Shown here piece by piece: positions 58,801-64,000 of a stretch of 64,000 nucleotides of DNA. The notes beneath the pieces were generated by a model. That model had not been told where the DNA came from. It searched no databases and worked only from the letters and a program-made list of their open reading frames with translations. Numbering within the stretch: the first letter of the stretch is position 1; each line of letters starts with the position of its first letter. Source of the DNA: Daucus carota subsp. sativus (taxonomy: Eukaryota > Streptophyta > Magnoliopsida > Apiales > Apiaceae); NCBI RefSeq assembly GCF_001625215.2, contig NC_030386.2:540680-604679 (forward strand), read 5' to 3'. A program made the translations under genes and the position numbers.

Positions 58801-59984
58801 GGAGAGTAGAAACACTACTTTATGTACAAATGCTTTGAAAAAATTGCACAAGTAAGTTTAAATGCTTTATTTACACTACTGTATGTATAATTGCAGCTAG
58901 AATACCAAATATTGATATTTGTTGTATATCAATGGATATTAAATATTTGTTGTAGGTCAATGGAGTTGGCAGCTAGGGCTAAGCCGGTGTGGAATGGTGG
59001 TCACAAATATCATGTCACCATGACAGATGGAGGACACCAAATAGTGGTTGATTTGAAGAATTCGACGTGTGCCTGCAGAAAATGGCAGTTAACAGGCATA
59101 CCGTGTTTTCATGCAGTGGCCTGCATATTTTTTCAAAAAGAAGATCCAATGAATTATGTTCATGAATGCCATCAGAAAGCATGGTATTTGAAGGTCTATA
59201 GTCACTACTTGGAACCAATCAGCGGAGAGGAGTTTTGGGAGGAACCAAATAACACTCCAATTTTGCCTCCCAAGGTGAGAGCGCCTCCAGGCAGACCAAA
59301 AAAGAACAGAGATAAAAGGAGTGATGTCATAGAAACAAGAGAATCCGATCCAACTATGTTGAAGAGATATCAGACATCATTGAATTGCACTTACTGTAAA
59401 GAAAAGGGACATAATACAAGGACTTGCAAAGCAAAGGTGAGTACTTTGTCTTGTTTTATTTCACATTTATCTGCATTTTTTCTAATTTGCTTACATTTTT
59501 ACATATTGACAGATGGTGGATGATGCAAACAAGGGAGAGCAAGGAGGTGCAAGTTCGAAAGAACCCAAAAAATGTGGTATATGTAAAGGCACTGGACACA
59601 ATGCCAGAAGTTGCAAACAAAAGGTATCTCATGTCAACAAACGCTTAAATGTGTAGTCTAAGTAGATGGTGATTTGTGCTTTAATGATTTAATTTGTTAC
59701 AGAATGTTGAAGTGAAAAAGGGCCAAGATGATACCTCTACCAGGCCAAATCCTGAAAATGCTACAGCTCCAAATGATGCTCCACAGCAGCAGGCAGAGGG
59801 GGGTATCACAGCTCCAACAGAATTGCCAGATACTACACATGGAGGCATCCGCAAGCCCTACAAGCCCCCCTCTAGAAATGTTTTAGGTGTTCATTCAGTC
59901 CCTGGACAGCCATTTACTACTTCAAGAAATTTAGAGGCTGCAAGGAGGAGGATGGAGAAGAACGTCGGTAAGAAGGCTTCTTGA
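55843..59984 (+). CDS. MULE transposase (MuDR/MURA-type), apparently intact
   Basis: Seven coding exons join in frame: 55843-56005, 56304-56887, 56973-58511, 58583-58851, 58956-59436, 59513-59623 and 59703-59984, giving 1142 aa. An N-terminal PB1-like segment (SIYFSLKVHHGGFF, about residue 57) is followed by a long acidic/basic linker (to about residue 430). The MuDR DNA-binding domain comes next (FRIGMMFTSGTVFREAVRRY, CAPGCKWKC). The MULE catalytic domain has LIGLDGCHLKG (D near 633), TDPNDGMYPVAWAQVE and FISDRQKGL (second D near 698), with C/H residues in HRFCVMHLYRN. A SWIM zinc finger follows (CACRKW...CFHAVACIFF, about 890). Two CCHC knuckles are present (CTYCKEKGHNTRTC about 995; CGICKGTGHNARSC about 1028), one per exon. 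The C-terminus is Pro/Gln-rich. The protein should bind the TIRs and mobilise the element. Confidence 0.93.
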
Positions 59985-60343
59985 TGCTGCAAAGGGGTGA
60001 AATCTTTTGTTTGGAGATAGGAGGTAGATGGTGATTTATTTTGTGGTAGTTGCAGACATTAATATTGGTGGTTGTATGGTTGTATTTGCAAAAGCCGTGG
60101 GTTTCTATTTTGCACAGACAATTTAGACATGTGCTGCTTTTGTGGCTTTGATTATGCTGGTTATGTGGCTTTGAATATTAAACTGCCATGATGCCCTTCA
60201 TGCTGGTTATGTAATCTGTTTATGTGTTGCTTTTGTTATCTCATTTGCATTTGTGCTTGAAATTATATGAATAGTACATACATATTCTCATCTGCAGCTG
60301 GGATAAATAGTGGACATAACTATCCCTGCATTCACGTTTGTTA
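59985..60343. other. MULE 3' untranslated region
   Basis: T/G-rich sequence between the stop codon and the right TIR. It has no ORF. Confidence 0.6.
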
Positions 60344-60485
60344 ACGGTGCTGTTTGACGGAAGTGAGATTTTGAGTGCAAATCGAGGCGGCAAAAAAGAT
60401 AGGGGATGTCAACTGCAAGAAATAATAGAAGGGGACTGGTCTGCAAAAAACCCCAAACATAGTGGTGGCAAACTGCCATTTACTC
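60344..60485 (-). repeat. Right TIR of the MULE
   Basis: Inverted partner of 55556-55697. It ends GGCAAACTGCCATTTACTC. Confidence 0.93.
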
Positions 60486-60494
60486 AAAAATTAT

Positions 60495-61200
60495 TTTCCA
60501 AGGCAAACAAACAAAAAGCTACCCGGTTTCAATCATGACATATCTCTTACTTAGTAAAATTTTCCAAGGCAAAAAGCAAAAGCTACCCCGGTTCAATTTT
60601 GAGAACCCGAGTACCCCGGTTCAATCATGAGCTATCTTACTTGGAAAAATTTTTCTAAGGCAAACAAACAAAAAGCTACCCCGGTCCAGTTATGACATAT
60701 CTCTTACTTGGAAAAATTATTTTCCAAGGCAAACAAACAAAAAGCTACCCGGGTTCAATCATGATCTATCTCTTACTTGGAAAAATTTTCCAAGGCAAAA
60801 AGCAAAAGCTACCCCGGTTCAATTTTGAGAACCCGAGTACCCCGGTTCAATCATGAGCTATCTTACTTGGAAAATTTTTTCCAAGGCAAACAAACAAAAA
60901 GCTACCCCGGTCCAGTTATGACCTATCTCTTACTTAGAAAAATTTTTCGAAAAATTTTTGAAGGCAAAAAAGCAAAAGCTACCCCGGTCCAGTTATGACC
61001 TATCTCTTACTTCGAAAAATTTTTCGAAAAATTTTTGAAGGCAAAAAAAAAAGCTACCCCGGTCCAGTTATGACCTATCTCTTACTTAGAAAAATTTTCT
61101 AAGGTAAAAAAGCAAAAGCTACCCCGGTTCAATTTTGAGAACCCTGGTTCAATCATGAGCTATCTTACTTGGAAAAATTTTTCTAAGGCAAACAAAAAAA
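60495..61200 (+). repeat. Tandem repeat block, right of the MULE
   Basis: A continuation of the units described for 53773-55546, in the same orientation and with the same variant order. About ten units precede the change to the next repeat type. Confidence 0.92.
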
Positions 61201-61683
61201 AAAGCAATCACCCGGACTCATGTCAAGCAATCCCGTCCGGACACATGTCGAGCAATCCCGTCCGGACTCATGCCGAGCAATCTCGTCCAGACTCACCTCT
61301 TGTCCGGATCAACCCAGGCCGAGGGATAAAAAGCAAAATCTCACATCCTACCCTGATCAACCCAGACGGGGGGCAAAAAGCAGAATCCCACCACTTCGTC
61401 CAGATCGGTCCGGACAGGGGGGCAAAAGCAAAATTTCACACCATGTCTGGATCCACCTGGATAGGTGAGCAAGATTTCACACCTAGTCCGGGTCAACCCG
61501 GGCAGAGGAGCAAAAGCAGGATTCTTTGCCTAATACCGGATTAACCGGGATAGAGGCGCAAAAGCAAAAATTCCACCTTGTCCAGGTTAGCCCGGACAGG
61601 GGGGCAAATGAAAAACTCCACCTTCTCCGCAATCAGCCCGGACTGGACAATACACTCAACTCCCTCACACAGAAAATCTGTAT
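61201..61683 (+). repeat. Pre-PPT repeats of two further types
   Basis: First come three or so units of about 32 bp (GTCCGGACTCATGTCGAGCA-like, 61206-61290). Then come about six diverged units of about 55-60 bp containing GATCAACCCGGACGGGGGGC and AAAAGCAAAATTCCACC-like phrases. No protein is supported. Confidence 0.75.
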
Positions 61684-61701
61684 AAGGGAGTGGGGGGCAA
61701 A
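61684..61701 (+). other. Polypurine tract of the composite element
   Basis: AAGGGAGTGGGGGGCAAA lies immediately before the 3' LTR. It is the priming site for plus-strand synthesis in LTR elements. Confidence 0.85.
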
Positions 61702-62621
61702 TGATAGGGTATAACCCGGATTGGCTTAATCTGGACCCTGGATTGGCTTAATCCGGACCCTAGCACGATATGACCCGGAGATGATCCCGGACCCAGGAGA
61801 CTATCCCGGACCCAGGAGATGGTCCCGGACCCAAACACAACCTATCCACTCTTCTCCCGGACCGGGACACAAGAGTCCAAGCCGACACCTGAACAAGCCA
61901 CATTCTAACATGAAAAGGATTGGCTTAACCCGGACTCTGGATTGGCTTAATCCGGACCCGAGCACGATATGACCCGGATATGGTCCCGGACCCAGGAGAT
62001 GATCTCAGAACCAGGAGACGATCCCGGACCTTGGAGATGATCTCGGACCCCGGAGATGATCCCGGACCCAGACGCAACCTATCCATCTTTCCCCCGGACC
62101 GGGACACAAGAGTCCAAGCCGACACCTGAACAAGTTGCAGTCTGACATGACAAGGACAATACCCAATGCCAGCTACTGACACTATGAAGACAAACCTCAT
62201 AACACTCCAAAATACTATTCCTTAGCTGACACCTGGACAGGTGTTAAGCATCCAAGCCCTACAGATGGACAGCAGGATCCAAGGTACACATCCTTAAACC
62301 CTAATCCTTGGCCTATAAATAGACCAAGGATGAGAGGCTTAAGGATCTTCTTCTCCACACTCTCATATTTCTCACACACTCTCATATTTCTCACACACTC
62401 TAAGCCATCATACACAGCAGCCATACACCTTCACCCATCACACATAGATAGCTCATTTCCCGTCTATATATTTTCCGACGCCTGTACTCATTCTTACGCC
62501 GGAGGCGCCGCGGGGCTTAAACCCCCCTCCGGTGTTGTTTTGCAGACACCCGTCCAGCAGCTACACCGCAAGACACCGGTACACGGCGGAGGAAGCACCA
62601 GAACGGGATTTGGCGTTATCA
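61702..62621 (+). repeat. 3' LTR (type A)
   Basis: 920 bp, the same length as the 5' LTR, with about four differences noticed. It ends GTTATCA directly before the TCTAT duplication. Confidence 0.93.
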
Positions 62622-62626
62622 TCTAT

Positions 62627-62991
62627 TATGATCTGAGAATGTGTTTAATTTCGACTAGGAGCGAGTCACTTCAGTAGCTCTCAAGCTGAATAAAAGGGTT
62701 GTTATGAAGCGCGAATAAAAGGGGTTGTTTCTAGAGCTCCATATAATCGGCAAGAAGGTCCACGACTTCTATCGAAAGATATGAACAGGAAACAAAAAAC
62801 TTCTTGCATGGCAGATACCTAGATACCTATTAGAACACAAAATAGCATCCTAATTTTTAGAAACATGATCTCTAGCGCTGATTTAAGAATAATAACGAGG
62901 AATTGATGATAAACTTGAAAAATAAATGCTAATGCATTAGGGATTCCGAGGTTCTCAGTCCCACCTTTACAAAGGACTCTACACTACAAGA
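62627..62991. other. Intergenic, nothing recognised
   Basis: No coding or repeat evidence. Confidence 0.5.
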
Positions 62992-63959
62992 AAAATGGGT
63001 AAAAGCTACCGCTGAAATTTGATAGCTTTTACGTAAAAGCGTTCGTATATGGTCTTTTTTATTTAAAAGCGACCGCACATAGTTGGTAGTTTTGAAGAGT
63101 GTCGTTTATACTGATTTCGGTGGCTTCTATATAAAAACCATCGCTTTGGTGGTCGCTTTTGTTAAAATTTAAATTTCTCTCTCTGTCACTTAAATTTTTT
63201 TGTCAGATTTTGAATTTCCCGCCCTTACAAATGAAAAGCGACCCTTTATTTTGCAATTATACAAGAAATAAAGAATAATTTAGAAAAATTAATTATGAGA
63301 AATGATTTACTTGCTTTGAAATTAGTAGATAACATCAAATATTTAGCATGTCATTTTAACATAATCATGTAATTTACAATTATACAAGAAATATATAATA
63401 AATTAGATAGCAAATAATATTTAGCATGTCATTTTAACATAATAAGGTAATTTGTAATTGTACAAGAAATAAATAACAAATTATGAGAAATGATGCTTGC
63501 TTTGAAATTAGTATATGGGTGAGCTTGAAGGAAGGAGAGAAAATGGTGGAATATGTGGGAGAGTTGATGGGAACAGAAGTGGACACAAACTCACGTGAGT
63601 GAGTAAGAAATATTTTGAACAAAAGCAATCGCACTAAAGGTGGTCCGGTCACTTTTATATTTCACCGAACCCGGTCGTTTTCGTTCAAAATTTTCCACCT
63701 CCCTCGTTGGGAATTTTTCCGCCCTGTAAATTAAAAATAGAAAAGCGACCGTAACATATTGTTGATCGCTTTTGTATTTAAAAGCAACCAAATAAAAGCC
63801 ACCACATGTCAAAACTATCAATTAAAAGCGATCGCTATTAAAAACCACCGTTAACAGTCGCTTTTATTAGTCAGAAAATCAAAATTTGAACTTATATTAA
63901 AAGCTACCTGTTAAGGTGGCTTTTAATCGTGGTCGCTCTTAGTAAATTTTCTTGTAGTG
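62992..63959. mobile_element. CACTA-type non-autonomous element
   Basis: It starts CACTACAAGAAAA and ends TTTTCTTGTAGTG, the typical plant CACTA terminus. Subterminal AAAGCGACCG/GGTCGCTTTT and AAAGC(T/G)ACC motifs recur in both orientations at both ends, as expected of transposase-binding repeats. It is 968 bp with no transposase. I could not see a convincing 3-bp target duplication. Confidence 0.85.
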
Positions 63960-64000
63960 TCAGAAGCACCCAAACACTATGAAATTAGTGTTTCGATTGG

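Larger units (their letters stand above)
55556..60485 (+). mobile_element. Complete Mutator-like element (MULE) nested in the repeat block
   Basis: AAAAATTAT flanks it at 55547-55555 and 60486-60494. If the element is removed, the two sides rejoin into a normal repeat unit (TTGGAAAAATTATTTTCCAA). The TIRs are about 142 bp (55556-55697 and 60344-60485), begin GAGTAAATGGCAGTTTGCC and differ at only a few positions. The interior has one seven-exon transposase gene with no disabling mutation seen. Confidence 0.95.
46497..62621 (+). mobile_element. Composite, apparently non-autonomous LTR retroelement (16.1 kb)
   Basis: TCTAT flanks the element at 46492-46496 and 62622-62626. Both LTRs are 920 bp, begin TGATAGGG and end GTTATCA. 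A PBS-like stretch follows the left LTR and a purine tract precedes the right LTR, so the element runs left to right. The interior holds a gag-like ORF, an LTR fragment, an antisense spliced gene, a second LTR type with PPT, tandem repeats and a nested Mutator-like element. No protease, RT, RNase H or integrase motif was seen in any frame. Extra antisense genes and 3' tandem repeats are known from the Ty3 Tat/Ogre group (knowledge). Membership of that group is inference from layout, not from RT sequence. Confidence 0.9.

Noticed and set aside
46497-62621. An endogenous pararetrovirus
   Set aside because: LTRs with TG...CA ends, a 5-bp duplication and a PPT identify an LTR retroelement; no movement or coat protein motifs were seen.

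Overview
This is a plant nuclear window (64 kb). The evidence is spliced genes with GT-AG introns, an ARGONAUTE1 gene carrying a miR168 site, an HD-ZIP IV gene, a REVEILLE-type MYB gene, and many plant-type transposons (Stowaway, Tourist, Mutator-like, copia, Ty3-type). The organism is a eudicot. A local array of proteins resembling the carrot extracellular dermal glycoprotein would fit Apiaceae, but that is inference and was not tested by any search.

Layout. 1-4.7 kb: a complete HD-ZIP IV transcription factor gene (+, 10 coding exons, 698 aa). 4.7-10.8 kb: intergenic DNA with three MITEs and a decayed Ty1/copia element (-). 10.8-18.5 kb: AGO1 (+, 21 coding exons, 1093 aa) with a leader intron, a miR168 target site, an intronic Stowaway MITE and one GC-AG intron. 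19.5-22.25 kb: a REVEILLE1/7-like clock MYB (-, 5 exons, 439 aa). 22.3-31.8 kb: TE-rich DNA with a Mutator-type MITE that carries a nested Stowaway, an RNase H relic, a solo copia LTR with an intact 5-bp target duplication, and a CDK-like kinase relic. 25-26.2 kb and 31.8-44.5 kb: a tandem array (-) of TAXI/EDGP-like aspartic-protease homologues that lack catalytic Asp motifs. Three copies are intact single-exon genes and at least five are broken copies or fragments, some torn by nested MITEs.

46.5-62.6 kb: one composite LTR retroelement. It is bounded by two 920-bp LTRs that differ at only about four positions and by a perfect 5-bp target duplication. It has a PBS-like stretch and a PPT but no recognisable protease, reverse transcriptase or integrase. 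Inside are a short gag-like ORF, a fragment of its own LTR, and an antisense spliced gene with its own TATA/G-box promoter whose reading frame runs on into the LTR fragment. A diverged second LTR with its own PPT follows, then a block of about 60-70 bp tandem repeats. An apparently intact Mutator-like element (142-bp TIRs, 9-bp target duplication, 1142-aa transposase) sits inside that repeat block. A CACTA-type miniature element closes the window.

The most unusual content is the nested composite at 46.5-62.6 kb, followed by the protease-homologue array with its shared short promoter module. The three regulatory genes look ordinary and intact.
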